A stretch of DNA of 64,000 nt. Source: an uncultured Collinsella sp. GTDB taxonomy: Bacteria > Actinomycetota > Coriobacteriia > Coriobacteriales > Coriobacteriaceae. The translations under genes and the position numbers were made by a program. Location of the stretch: contig CAUCKA010000004.1 of assembly GCA_958443265.1 (NCBI GenBank), positions 1-64,000 of the forward strand, written 5' to 3'. Within the stretch, counting starts at the first letter, position 1. The number at the start of each line of letters is the position of its first letter. Below are positions 8,317-15,428 of the stretch, in pieces. Under the pieces are notes generated by a model. The model worked only from the letters and a program-made list of their open reading frames with translations. It was not told where the DNA came from and made no database searches.

Positions 8317-9213
8317 GTGACCGATTGGTCCCTGATCCTTTCCGCGCCGGCAAAGATCAACCTCTATCTGGGGGTTCATACCGAGCGTGACGACCGCGAC
8401 TACCATAAGGTCGATTCCCTGATGGCAGCCGTCGGTCTTGTCGATACCGTGACGGTTACGCCGGCACAGGCGCTGACCGTCCAGACGATTCCGACATCCG
8501 ACTTTCCCATGCAAAAGAATACGGCGTATCGTGCTGCGCTCGCTATGGCCGAGCATTATGGTCGCGAAGCCAATGTCTGCATCACGATCGAGAAGCGCAT
8601 CCCGTTGTGTGCCGGCCTGGGCGGTCCTTCGACGGATGCCGCGGCGGTCATTGTCGCCTTGGCAGAGAGTTGGGGTATCGACCGTGCCGACCCCGCGCTG
8701 GACAACATTGCGCGCGGCATTGGCGCCGACGTTCCCTTCTTTTTGCATGCCAGCCCTGCATTTTACGTGGGTGGGGGAGACGTGCTGGCAACCGAGTACC
8801 CCGCACTACCCGCGACGCCCGTCGTGCTGGTCAAGCCGCGCGAGGCAAGCGTTTCAACAATTGAAGCCTATCGACATTTTGACGAGACCCCAGCGCCTGC
8901 GGACAAGCCCGGAGCGATCGCATCTGCCCTTCGCTCGGGAGACGCAGAGGCGGCCTACGCGCTCGTCCACAACAACCTGGGTGTCATTTCCGCGCAGATG
9001 GAGCCGCGGATTCAAACGGTGCTCGACTGGCTCCGTTCACAGGACGGTACCATTACCGCAAACGTGTGCGGTTCGGGTGCCTGCTCGTTTGCTCTCTGCG
9101 ATACTGCCGCCACGGCAGTCAATCTTGCGGCGGCCGCTCAACAAAACGGCTGGTGGGCGTATGCAACGGAGCTCGTTTCCGACACGGTTCGCATTGAAGC
9201 GCCAAAGAAGTAA
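8317..9213 (+). CDS. ispE: 4-diphosphocytidyl-2-C-methyl-D-erythritol kinase
   Basis: Phosphorylates CDP-methylerythritol in the MEP isoprenoid pathway; ispD and ispF, the steps on either side, are also in this window. It has 298 residues. GHMP-kinase features are APAKINLYLGV at the N-terminus, the glycine-rich ATP loop PLCAGLGGPSTDAA near 100, and GSGACSFAL near the C-terminus. It begins with GTG at 8317, two bases after the veg stop, so it is translationally linked to veg. The family start with Ala-Pro-Ala-Lys-Ile-Asn a few residues in supports this start. Confidence 0.95.
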   Translation: MTDWSLILSAPAKINLYLGVHTERDDRDYHKVDSLMAAVGLVDTVTVTPAQALTVQTIPTSDFPMQKNTAYRAALAMAEHYGREANVCITIEKRIPLCAGLGGPSTDAAAVIVALAESWGIDRADPALDNIARGIGADVPFFLHASPAFYVGGGDVLATEYPALPATPVVLVKPREASVSTIEAYRHFDETPAPADKPGAIASALRSGDAEAAYALVHNNLGVISAQMEPRIQTVLDWLRSQDGTITANVCGSGACSFALCDTAATAVNLAAAAQQNGWWAYATELVSDTVRIEAPKK

Positions 9214-9248
9214 AAATTTCTCTGGCACACGACGGAAATCTTTGTTAC

Positions 9249-9254
9249 TATAGT
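9249..9254 (+). promoter_or_regulatory. -10 box of tRNA-Pro
   Basis: TATAGT nine bases before the tRNA start, in the context TTACTATAGT. No good -35 is visible at the standard spacing. Confidence 0.4.
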
Positions 9255-9262
9255 CGAGCTAA

Positions 9263-9339
9263 CGGGTTGTGGCTCAGTTTGGTAGAGCACTGCGTTCGGG
9301 ACGCAGGGGTCGCTGGTTCAAATCCAGTCAACCCGACCA
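9263..9339 (+). tRNA. tRNA-Pro (anticodon CGG)
   Basis: Acceptor stem CGGGTTG/CAACCCG, anticodon stem GCGTT-type with loop TTCGGGA (anticodon CGG), T-loop GGTTCAAATCC and encoded CCA. It is followed by its own terminator. Confidence 0.95.
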
Positions 9340-9350
9340 GAGCATGAGGA

Positions 9351-9378
9351 GGGACCGCTTCTTGCGGTCCCTTTTTTT
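9351..9378 (+). terminator. Terminator after tRNA-Pro
   Basis: GGGACCGC/GCGGTCCC with a 5-nt loop and seven T. Confidence 0.9.
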
Positions 9379-9451
9379 AGCTATTGTTGTGATACCGCGA
9401 TACCCGCGGTATACTCATTCGAGCTTGTCTCGCTGTATTGTGGAGGTCTAC

Positions 9452-9727
9452 ATGTTTGGACTGAGGGCTCCTGAGCTCATCATTATTCTCGTCGTTGTCC
9501 TGATTATCTTTGGGCCCAAGAACCTGCCGAAGCTCGGTAAGTCCCTCGGCTCTACCGTCAAGAATATCCGCGAGGGTATGGAGGGCGACGATAAGGCCGA
9601 GACCAAGCAGGCCGAGGAGGTCGTGGTCGAGCAGTCCGAGGAGGACAAGGAGATCGCTGAGCTCGAGGCCAAGCTCGCTGCTGCCAAGAAGAAGCAGGCA
9701 GAGGACAGCGACGCGGACGCAGAGTAG
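9452..9727 (+). CDS. tatA: Twin-arginine translocase subunit TatA
   Basis: Membrane pore component of the Tat system, which exports folded proteins. It has 91 residues: an N-terminal hydrophobic helix (LIIILVVVLIIFGP, about 8-22), the Phe-Gly hinge, an amphipathic helix with KNLPKLGKSLG, and a long acidic coiled tail rich in Glu, Lys and Ala. I start at ATG 9452, which follows GGAGG by six bases and gives the canonical MFGLRAPE; the longer open frame upstream covers the tRNA. TatB/TatC are not in the window. A likely client here is the twin-arginine lipoprotein at 55.8 kb. Confidence 0.92.
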   Translation: MFGLRAPELIIILVVVLIIFGPKNLPKLGKSLGSTVKNIREGMEGDDKAETKQAEEVVVEQSEEDKEIAELEAKLAAAKKKQAEDSDADAE

Positions 9728-9752
9728 TCCCATCCCTTTGGGGTGAGCACCT

Positions 9753-9785
9753 GACCGGCTTGCCCGCAGGCTAGCCGGTCTTTTT
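9753..9785 (+). terminator. Terminator after tatA
   Basis: GACCGGCTTGCC...GGCTAGCCGGTC hairpin followed by TTTTT. Confidence 0.85.
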
Positions 9786-9791
9786 CGTTTT

Positions 9792-9797
9792 GTTGAC
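9792..9797 (+). promoter_or_regulatory. -35 box of greA
   Basis: A perfect TTGACA 42 bases before the greA start; the -10 at 16-18 spacing is poor (ATCAGA region). Confidence 0.4.
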
Positions 9798-9833
9798 AGT
9801 TGATTGTTTGATCAGAGTTGGGGAGATATCCGT

Positions 9834-10304
9834 ATGGACGCAAGCCAGATCGTACTGACCGCTGAGGGCCGCCAGAAGCTCGTCGAGGAGCTCGCTTGGC
9901 GTGAGGGCGATTACGCCAAGGAGATCGTCGAGGACATCAAGGAAGCCCGCGCGTTCGGCGACCTTTCGGAGAACTCCGAGTATGACGCCGCTAAGGACAA
10001 GCAGGCCCAGAACGCCGCTCGTATTGCCGAGATCCAGGCCATCCTCGCCAACGCTCAGATCGCTGCCAGCACGGGCGACCTGACCGTCTCCATTGGCTCG
10101 ACCGTTACCCTGGTCGACCCCAACGGTGAGCTTATCGAGGTCACGCTTGTCGGTACCACCGAGACCAACTCGCTCGAGCACAAGATCTCCAACGAGTCTC
10201 CGGTCGGTCACGCCATCATCGGTCACGGCGAGGGCGATTCCGTCGAGGTCGTTACGCCTTCCGGCAAGACTCGCGTCTACACCATCGCCAAGATCGCACG
10301 CTAG
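9834..10304 (+). CDS. greA: Transcription elongation factor GreA
   Basis: Rescues backtracked RNA polymerase by stimulating transcript cleavage through the secondary channel. It has 156 residues. The N-terminal coiled coil (about 1-75) carries the acidic tip FGDLSENSEYDAAKD, and the C-terminal FKBP-like domain ends in TPSGKTRVYTIAKI. I chose ATG 9834, eight bases after GGGGAG; ten further residues would be possible from a non-ATG start at 9804 but have no ribosome site. It is a single-gene unit with hairpins on both sides. Confidence 0.95.
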   Translation: MDASQIVLTAEGRQKLVEELAWREGDYAKEIVEDIKEARAFGDLSENSEYDAAKDKQAQNAARIAEIQAILANAQIAASTGDLTVSIGSTVTLVDPNGELIEVTLVGTTETNSLEHKISNESPVGHAIIGHGEGDSVEVVTPSGKTRVYTIAKIAR

Positions 10305-10332
10305 ACCACGGTCCCGCGTAAAGGTATGTTTT

Positions 10333-10366
10333 CGCTCCCTGGGACCGAATCCTGGGGAGCGTTTTA
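10333..10366 (+). terminator. Terminator between greA and lysS
   Basis: CGCTCCC/GGGGAGCG stem with a 14-nt loop followed by TTTT. It is weaker than the neighbouring terminators, so some read-through into lysS is possible. Confidence 0.55.
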
Positions 10367-10383
10367 GTTTGAGGAGCTAACTT

Positions 10384-12348
10384 ATGGCAGAGAACCAGAA
10401 CGCCGCCGATCAGGCATCGACGCTCAACGACGAGCGCGCCACCCGCCTGGCCAAGCGCGCCGCCCTGTTCGAGGCGGGCCAGAACCCCTATCCCGAACAC
10501 TCTGAGCTTGAGGACTACGTCGCCGATATCGAGGCAAAGTACGCCGAGCTTGCCGATGGTGAGGACACCGAGGACGTCGTGAAGATCGCCGGCCGCGTGG
10601 TCGCCAAGCGCGGTCAGGGCAAGATTATGTTCATCGTCGTGCGCGATGCGACTGCCGAGATTCAGCTGTTCTGCCGCATCAACGACATGGACGAGGCTGC
10701 CTGGAGTACGCTCAAGGCCCTCGACCTGGGCGATATCCTGGGCGTGACCGGCGTGGTCGTGCGCACCCAGCGTGGCCAGCTTTCCGTTGCCCCTAAGAGC
10801 GCGACCCTGCTTGCCAAGGCCGTTCGTCCGCTGCCCGAGAAGTTCCACGGTCTTTCCGACAAGGAGACCCGCTATCGCCAGCGCTATGTCGACCTGATCG
10901 CCAACGACGACGTTCGCGAGACCTTCCGCAAGCGCTCGCAGATTCTCTCTACCTTCCGTCGCTTTATGGAGTCCGACGGCTACATGGAGGTCGAGACCCC
11001 CATCCTGCAGACCATCCAGGGCGGCGCTACTGCCAAGCCGTTCATTACCCACTTCAACGCGCTCGATCAGGAGTGCTACCTGCGTATCGCCACCGAGCTG
11101 CACCTCAAGCGCTGCATCGTCGGCGGCTTTGAGCGCGTGTTCGAGATCGGCCGCATCTTCCGTAACGAGGGCATGGACCTTACCCACAACCCCGAGTTCA
11201 CCACGATGGAGGCCTACCGTGCCTTCTCCGACCTCGAGGGCATGAAGGCACTCGCCCAGGGTGTCATTAAGGCGGCTAACAAGGCCATCGGCAACCCCGA
11301 GGTCATCGAGTACCAGGGCCAGACCATCGACCTTTCTGGTGAGTGGGCCAGCCGTCCCATGACCGATATCGTCTCTGACGTGATTGGTAAGCAGGTCACC
11401 ATCGACACGCCGGTTGAGGAGCTTGCTGCCGCCGCACGCGAGAAGGGTCTGGAGATCAAGCCCGAGTGGACCGCCGGCAAGATTATCGCCGAGATCTACG
11501 ATGAGCTGGGTGAGGACACCATCGTCAATCCCACCTTCGTGTGCGATTACCCCATCGAGGTCAGCCCGCTTGCCAAGCGTTTTGAGGATGATCCGCGCCT
11601 GACCCATCGCTTTGAGCTGGTCATCGCCGGCCACGAGTACGCGAACGCGTTCTCCGAGCTCAACGACCCGGTCGACCAGGCCGAGCGCTTCGCTGCCCAG
11701 ATGGCCGAGAAGGCCGGCGGCGATGACGAGGCCATGGAGTACGACGAGGACTACGTGCGCGCCCTCGAGTACGGTATGCCTCCTGCGGGCGGCATCGGCA
11801 TCGGTATCGACCGCGTGGTCATGCTGCTCACCAACCAGGCTTCCATCCGCGACGTGCTGCTGTTCCCGCACATGAAGCCCGAGAAGGGTTTCCAGTCCGG
11901 TGCCGCCGCTGCCAAGGCTGCCGAGGCCGGCAACACCGCGAGCCCCTTCGTCAAGCCGCTCAAGCCCACGCTCGACTACTCCAAGATCGCCGTTGAGCCG
12001 CTGTTCGAGGAGTTCGTCGACTTCGATACCTTCTCCAAGAGCGATTTCCGCGCTGTGAAGGTCAAGGCATGCGAGGCCGTCAAGAAGTCCAAGAAGCTGC
12101 TGAACTTTACGCTCGACGACGGTACCGGTACCGACCGCACCATCCTCTCCGGTATTCACGCTTATTACGAGCCCGAGGACCTGGTCGGCAAGACCCTGCT
12201 CGCCATCACCAACCTGCCTCCGCGCAAGATGATGGGTATCCCCAGCTGCGGCATGCTCATCAGCGCCATCCACGAGGAGGAGGGCGAGGAGCGCCTCAAC
12301 CTGATTCAGCTCGACGCTTCCATCCCTGCCGGCGCAAAGATGTACTAA
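10384..12348 (+). CDS. lysS: Lysyl-tRNA synthetase with C-terminal tRNA-binding domain
   Basis: Class II enzyme that charges tRNA-Lys. It has 654 residues against about 500 for ordinary LysRS. Residues 1-505 are a complete enzyme: OB-fold anticodon domain (IAGRVVAKRGQGK), motif 2 FRNEGMDLTHNPEFT and motif 3 GGIGIGIDRVVML. About 30 linker residues lead to an appended OB-fold domain (about 540-654) of the Trbp111/CsaA type usually seen at the end of MetRS, with FSKSDFRAVKVKACE and LPPRKMMGIPSCGM. It would add non-specific tRNA affinity. The start has GAGGAG seven bases upstream. Composite hairpin elements lie downstream. Confidence 0.96.
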   Translation: MAENQNAADQASTLNDERATRLAKRAALFEAGQNPYPEHSELEDYVADIEAKYAELADGEDTEDVVKIAGRVVAKRGQGKIMFIVVRDATAEIQLFCRINDMDEAAWSTLKALDLGDILGVTGVVVRTQRGQLSVAPKSATLLAKAVRPLPEKFHGLSDKETRYRQRYVDLIANDDVRETFRKRSQILSTFRRFMESDGYMEVETPILQTIQGGATAKPFITHFNALDQECYLRIATELHLKRCIVGGFERVFEIGRIFRNEGMDLTHNPEFTTMEAYRAFSDLEGMKALAQGVIKAANKAIGNPEVIEYQGQTIDLSGEWASRPMTDIVSDVIGKQVTIDTPVEELAAAAREKGLEIKPEWTAGKIIAEIYDELGEDTIVNPTFVCDYPIEVSPLAKRFEDDPRLTHRFELVIAGHEYANAFSELNDPVDQAERFAAQMAEKAGGDDEAMEYDEDYVRALEYGMPPAGGIGIGIDRVVMLLTNQASIRDVLLFPHMKPEKGFQSGAAAAKAAEAGNTASPFVKPLKPTLDYSKIAVEPLFEEFVDFDTFSKSDFRAVKVKACEAVKKSKKLLNFTLDDGTGTDRTILSGIHAYYEPEDLVGKTLLAITNLPPRKMMGIPSCGMLISAIHEEEGEERLNLIQLDASIPAGAKMY

Positions 12349-12352
12349 CTAG

Positions 12353-12377
12353 TTACGCGGTTCTACGAACCGCGTAA
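12353..12377 (+). repeat. Small hairpin at lysS 3' end, first half of composite element
   Basis: TTACGCGGTT/AACCGCGTAA with a 5-nt loop. A same-position hairpin with different stem bases but the same TAGTTACG...CGTAAC frame follows the hydrolase gene at 62496-62522, and both lead into GACGCTGC and a large stem-loop. Confidence 0.7.
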
Positions 12378-12392
12378 CGGCTCGACGCTGCG

Positions 12393-12491
12393 CGGGCCGC
12401 ATTTGGACAATCTGACGTTCAACTTCAAGGGCGCGACCAGAAGGTCAGCGCCCTTTCGTTTCACGTCACCTTGTCTCAAATGCGGTCCGCT
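12393..12491 (+). repeat. ~100-nt multi-stem element, copy 1
   Basis: Outer stem GGGCCGCATTTG/CAAATGCGGTCC, second stem GACAA-TCT-GACGT paired with ACGTC-ACC-TTGTC, unpaired TTCAACTTC and TTTC, and an inner stem GGGCGC-GACC/GGTC-GCGCCC capped by AGAA. Same architecture as 34000-34101, 34107-34207 and 62542-62632. It lies in a 418-base gap (12349-12766) with no convincing gene. Confidence 0.75.
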
Positions 12492-12528
12492 CGCTGACTT
12501 ATGCTCAACCTGCGGCGCCATTTTGCTT

Positions 12529-12566
12529 GAAGGCACCTTGCTCACTCTGGCGGGCTTTCGCTGTCC
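12529..12566 (+). repeat. Truncated right arm of the ~100-nt element
   Basis: AAGGCACCTTGCTC followed by CTCTGGCGGGCTTTC is almost identical to the right arm of the copy at 62.6 kb, but the matching left arm is missing. Confidence 0.6.
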
Positions 12567-12595
12567 GTCCTCTATCTGCGGTGTTGCCCTGGTTG

Positions 12596-12643
12596 GCACT
12601 TGGGGACGTTCCTTTTGTGCCGGCACTTGGGGACAGTCCTAGT
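12596..12643 (+). repeat. Tandem GGGGAC-box repeat
   Basis: GGCACTTGGGGAC occurs twice, 31 bases apart (GGGGACGTTCC, then GGGGACAGTCC), around an inverted GTGCCGGCAC. It resembles the GGGACAGG core of the hairpin family but has no long stem. Confidence 0.5.
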
Positions 12644-12766
12644 CGTCTGGGGTCTACCGGCGCATTGGGGGTTTACGCCTTCCATGCATGACAGTCGTCT
12701 CTTTTATGTTTCCTTTAGCCGTCGCTGCCTAGGATGGGAGTTAGTCGGTAGGAAGGGAGCGTCTAT

Positions 12767-14335
12767 ATGAACGACGCGAGCGATCGTGCAATCGAAGAGG
12801 ACATGCTCGATCAGTTCAATTACTTTGACAATGAGGACGAGGAGCTGATCGATCGTCGCGAGCCGGCGTCGCTCGATGCTTTCGACCTTGTTGATGAAGG
12901 GCCCGACGAGGACGAGGTCGAATCGACGGAACCCCCACAGCCTTCGCGCCATGATTCGTTGCTCTCAAGAGTCCCTCTGCACCACGGTGTTCGTGCCGGC
13001 GCCCTCCATATGAAAACCGACTGGTGCCAGATCGTGACGGCAGGCGGTGAGCTTGCCGTCGATGCGCCGCTCACCGATAAATCATCCATCATTTGCCGCA
13101 CCGGTATGCTTATGCTCGCGAGCGGAACGGGTGCCTGGCGTGTACGCGATACCATGAATCGCGTCGCCGCTGTACTCGGTGTCACCATCCACGTTGACTT
13201 AAGTCTCCTGTCGTTTGAGTGTACTTGTATCGAAGATGGTCACTGCTTTAACGAGGTCGTCAGCCTACCCACAACGGGGGTCAATACTCATCGCATATGG
13301 ATGATGGAGAGCTTCTTAAAGGAAATCGAGGTTTACGGGCGCCGGTTTACCGTGCATGAGTACCACGAGATGCTCAAGACCGTTGAGAGTTCAAAACCCG
13401 ATTACACTCCCTGGCAACAGGGCATTGCGGCGGCCTGTGCTTGCGGCGCCTTTGTCTTTTTGCTCGGCGGCGGCCCTATCGAGATGGCCTGTGCATTTGT
13501 GGGCGCTGGTGTCGGCAACTTTGCGCGCTCCCATATTCTCAAGCAGGGCCTTGGCCAGTTTAGCGCGCTGACGATCGGCGTTGCACTCGCTTGCGTCTCG
13601 TATCTGCTGGCATTGCTTGGCCTTGGCCAGGTCATACCGGGGGCAATGTCGCACCAAGAAGGCTATATTGGCGCCATGCTCTTTGTGATCCCCGGCTTTC
13701 CTCTCATTACGGCAGGCCTCGACATCGCTAAGCTCGACATGCGAAGCGGCATTGAGCGTCTTTCGTATGCTGTGTCGATTATTGTGATGGCGACCCTCGT
13801 AGGCTGGATGGTTGCCGAGTGTGTGGGGCTGGCGCCGGATGATTTTGCCCCGCTCGGCCTCTCACCGTTGGCTCTTACACTCTTGCGTATTGTGATGAGC
13901 TTCGTTGGCGTATTCGGCTTCTCGGTGATGTTCAACAGCCCGGTAAAGATGGCCGCGGCAGCTGGGCTGATCGGCGCCGTGTCCAATACCTTGCGCCTTA
14001 CGCTTGTCGATGCGCCGACGCTGTTTCCCTTTCTGGGCCTGAGCGTAGGTATGCCTCCCGAGGCGGCAGCGTTTATCGGCGCGCTGGTATCGGGACTGCT
14101 CGCGAGCTTAGCCGAAATCAAGCTCACCTACCCACGTATCGCCCTCACGGTGCCATCGATTGTCATTATGGTGCCCGGTCTGTATCTCTATCGCTCGATG
14201 TATTACATGTGCACCTTCGACACGGTCAATATGCTCGGCTGGTTTGTGCGTGCAGTGCTCATCGTGGCGTTTTTGCCTGTCGGTCTGGGTGTGGCACGTA
14301 CATTCACCGACCCTCGCTGGCGCCACACCAGCTAA
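12767..14335 (+). CDS. Threonine/serine exporter, ThrE type (YjjP-YjjB fused)
   Basis: Predicted membrane exporter of 522 residues. An acidic cytosolic N-terminal tail (about 1-75, many Glu/Asp) precedes the DUF1212/YjjP-like domain (about 80-240, with RVAAVLGVTIHVDLSLLSF). Roughly ten transmembrane segments follow to the C-terminus, covering the second five-helix YjjB-like half. In Corynebacterium ThrE exports threonine and serine; exact substrates here are unknown. The start is ATG 12767 after GGAAGGGAG. The stop codon TAA is directly followed by a GGGACAGG-type hairpin. Monocistronic. Confidence 0.85.
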   Translation: MNDASDRAIEEDMLDQFNYFDNEDEELIDRREPASLDAFDLVDEGPDEDEVESTEPPQPSRHDSLLSRVPLHHGVRAGALHMKTDWCQIVTAGGELAVDAPLTDKSSIICRTGMLMLASGTGAWRVRDTMNRVAAVLGVTIHVDLSLLSFECTCIEDGHCFNEVVSLPTTGVNTHRIWMMESFLKEIEVYGRRFTVHEYHEMLKTVESSKPDYTPWQQGIAAACACGAFVFLLGGGPIEMACAFVGAGVGNFARSHILKQGLGQFSALTIGVALACVSYLLALLGLGQVIPGAMSHQEGYIGAMLFVIPGFPLITAGLDIAKLDMRSGIERLSYAVSIIVMATLVGWMVAECVGLAPDDFAPLGLSPLALTLLRIVMSFVGVFGFSVMFNSPVKMAAAAGLIGAVSNTLRLTLVDAPTLFPFLGLSVGMPPEAAAFIGALVSGLLASLAEIKLTYPRIALTVPSIVIMVPGLYLYRSMYYMCTFDTVNMLGWFVRAVLIVAFLPVGLGVARTFTDPRWRHTS

Positions 14336-14369
14336 TTGGTGCAAGGGAGACAGGCTACTTTGCACCAAA
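14335..14369 (+). repeat. GGGACAGG-type hairpin, copy 2 (abuts exporter stop)
   Basis: ATTGGTGCAA/TTTGCACCAAAT stem with loop AGGGAGACAGGCTAC. It begins at the stop codon and reads with the gene, like copy 1; the loop core has one extra base pair inserted (GGGAGACAGG). Confidence 0.65.
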
Positions 14370-14370
14370 T

Positions 14371-14441
14371 GAGTTGCGGTGAAATAGGGACCGAATTGCT
14401 GCTTAAAGGGTCAAAACAGTCCGTATTCCACCGCAACTTAT
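14371..14441 (+). repeat. Long imperfect inverted repeat (GTTGCGGTG)
   Basis: AGTTGCGGTGAAATAGGGAC pairs imperfectly with GTCCGTATTCCACCGCAACT around a ~30-nt loop. It occurs once in this window. The rest of 14336-14639 holds no gene I can support. Confidence 0.6.
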
Positions 14442-14553
14442 GGGGTCGGGGGATTATTGGTGCCCTGCATCTTCATAAACTCAACGCTTACGAAGCGCAT
14501 GTGTTTCGTGCTAGGCTGGTTTCACCACATAAGTAGTCGCAGACGCACGTACC

Positions 14554-14605
14554 ACGGGCGGGCGAGATGAAGTTCCAACAGCTCCATCTTGCCCGCCCGT
14601 TTTTG
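14554..14605 (+). terminator. Strong terminator or leader attenuator before the DUF2798 gene
   Basis: ACGGGCGGGC/GCCCGCCCGT continues into AGATG/CATCT, then TTTTT. It lies 220 bases past the exporter stop and only 44 bases before the next start codon, so it may be an attenuator in the leader of the following gene. Confidence 0.75.
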
Positions 14606-14648
14606 TTGCGTGGTGTTGCGGCGTAACACAGAAAGGACCATGCCCTTT

Positions 14649-15242
14649 ATGCCTATCAACAAACGAGAGAGCCTGCTGTTCACCTTTATCATGTGCTTTT
14701 GCATGGTGCTCTGGATGAGCATCTACAACGTTGCCCTGCAGCATGGGGCCATCAACGGCGAGGTTGTTGCCGCCGCGTGGCTCGGCTTCCCCGTTGCCTA
14801 CATATTTGCCATGTGCTGCGACTGGTTTGTTGCCAGCCCCCTTGCCAAGGGTTTCGCATTTAAATTCCTGGTCACGCCGGGCAAGAGCTCGCCGCTTGCC
14901 ATGACGCTCGCCGTCAGCTCCTGCATGGTCGTTCCCATGGTCATCATCATGTCGCTCTACGGCGCGTGCGAAGGCCTGTTCCATATGCCCGGCGGCCCGC
15001 TTGCCAATTTGCAGGCGCTGCCGATGATGTGGCTCGTCAACATTCCGCGCAACTTTATCATGGCCCTGCCTTGGAACCTGCTGGTGGCTGGTCCGGTTGC
15101 TCGCTTTGTATTCCGCCGCGCCTTCCCCATGGGAACCGTCTTTGAAGAGCAGCATATGGAGCTCGTGCGCATGCCTGGCGCTTCCGTTGCCGATGCCGTC
15201 AATGACGTTGCCGAGAGCATGGACGCCGAGCCCGCCTGCTAG
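14649..15242 (+). CDS. DUF2798-type membrane protein
   Basis: Integral membrane protein of 197 residues with four predicted transmembrane segments (around 9-28, 38-58, 77-100 and 130-150). The arrangement is two repeats of a helix pair starting ESLLFTFIMCFCMV and AMTLAVSSCMVVPM, typical of DUF2798, whose function is unknown. The C-terminal tail is cytosolic and acidic. Start choice: ATG 14649 lies 11 bases after AGGA; ATG 14640 is in frame but only two bases from the ribosome site. It stands alone between a strong leader hairpin and clpC. Confidence 0.75.
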   Translation: MPINKRESLLFTFIMCFCMVLWMSIYNVALQHGAINGEVVAAAWLGFPVAYIFAMCCDWFVASPLAKGFAFKFLVTPGKSSPLAMTLAVSSCMVVPMVIIMSLYGACEGLFHMPGGPLANLQALPMMWLVNIPRNFIMALPWNLLVAGPVARFVFRRAFPMGTVFEEQHMELVRMPGASVADAVNDVAESMDAEPAC

Positions 15243-15341
15243 ACAGCAGCGCAAAACCAAACCGCCAAGCGGACCGAAGCGATTCCTTTTTTGTAGACGT
15301 TGTCACGCGGCTACGGGTGGGAAAGGCCCCAACGGTTAACA

Positions 15342-15347
15342 TATACT
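15342..15347 (+). promoter_or_regulatory. Possible -10 of clpC
   Basis: TATACT in AACATATACTCC, 80 bases before clpC and upstream of the leader hairpin. No CIRCE, HAIR or CtsR-type heptad repeat is visible. Confidence 0.35.
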
Positions 15348-15367
15348 CCATATGGGTAAAGAGACCA

Positions 15368-15399
15368 AAGCGCTGCCGCGGGGCGGCGCTTTGCGTTTG
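15368..15399 (+). terminator. GC-rich hairpin in the clpC leader
   Basis: CAAAGCGCTGCCGC/GCGGCGCTTTG with a short GGG loop, followed by CGTTTG. It lies between the likely promoter and clpC, so it could attenuate clpC or terminate upstream transcription. Confidence 0.55.
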
Positions 15400-15428
15400 A
15401 AAAACTAGCTCGTCTAAGAGGAACTAGC

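Noticed and set aside
12596..12643. Insertion sequence end or transposase remnant at the GGGGAC tandem repeat.
   Set aside because: No transposase fragment or target duplication is visible; kept only as a repeat.
15243..15428. CIRCE, HAIR or CtsR-type operator upstream of clpC.
   Set aside because: None of the consensus inverted or heptad repeats is present; only a GC hairpin and a -10-like box are seen.
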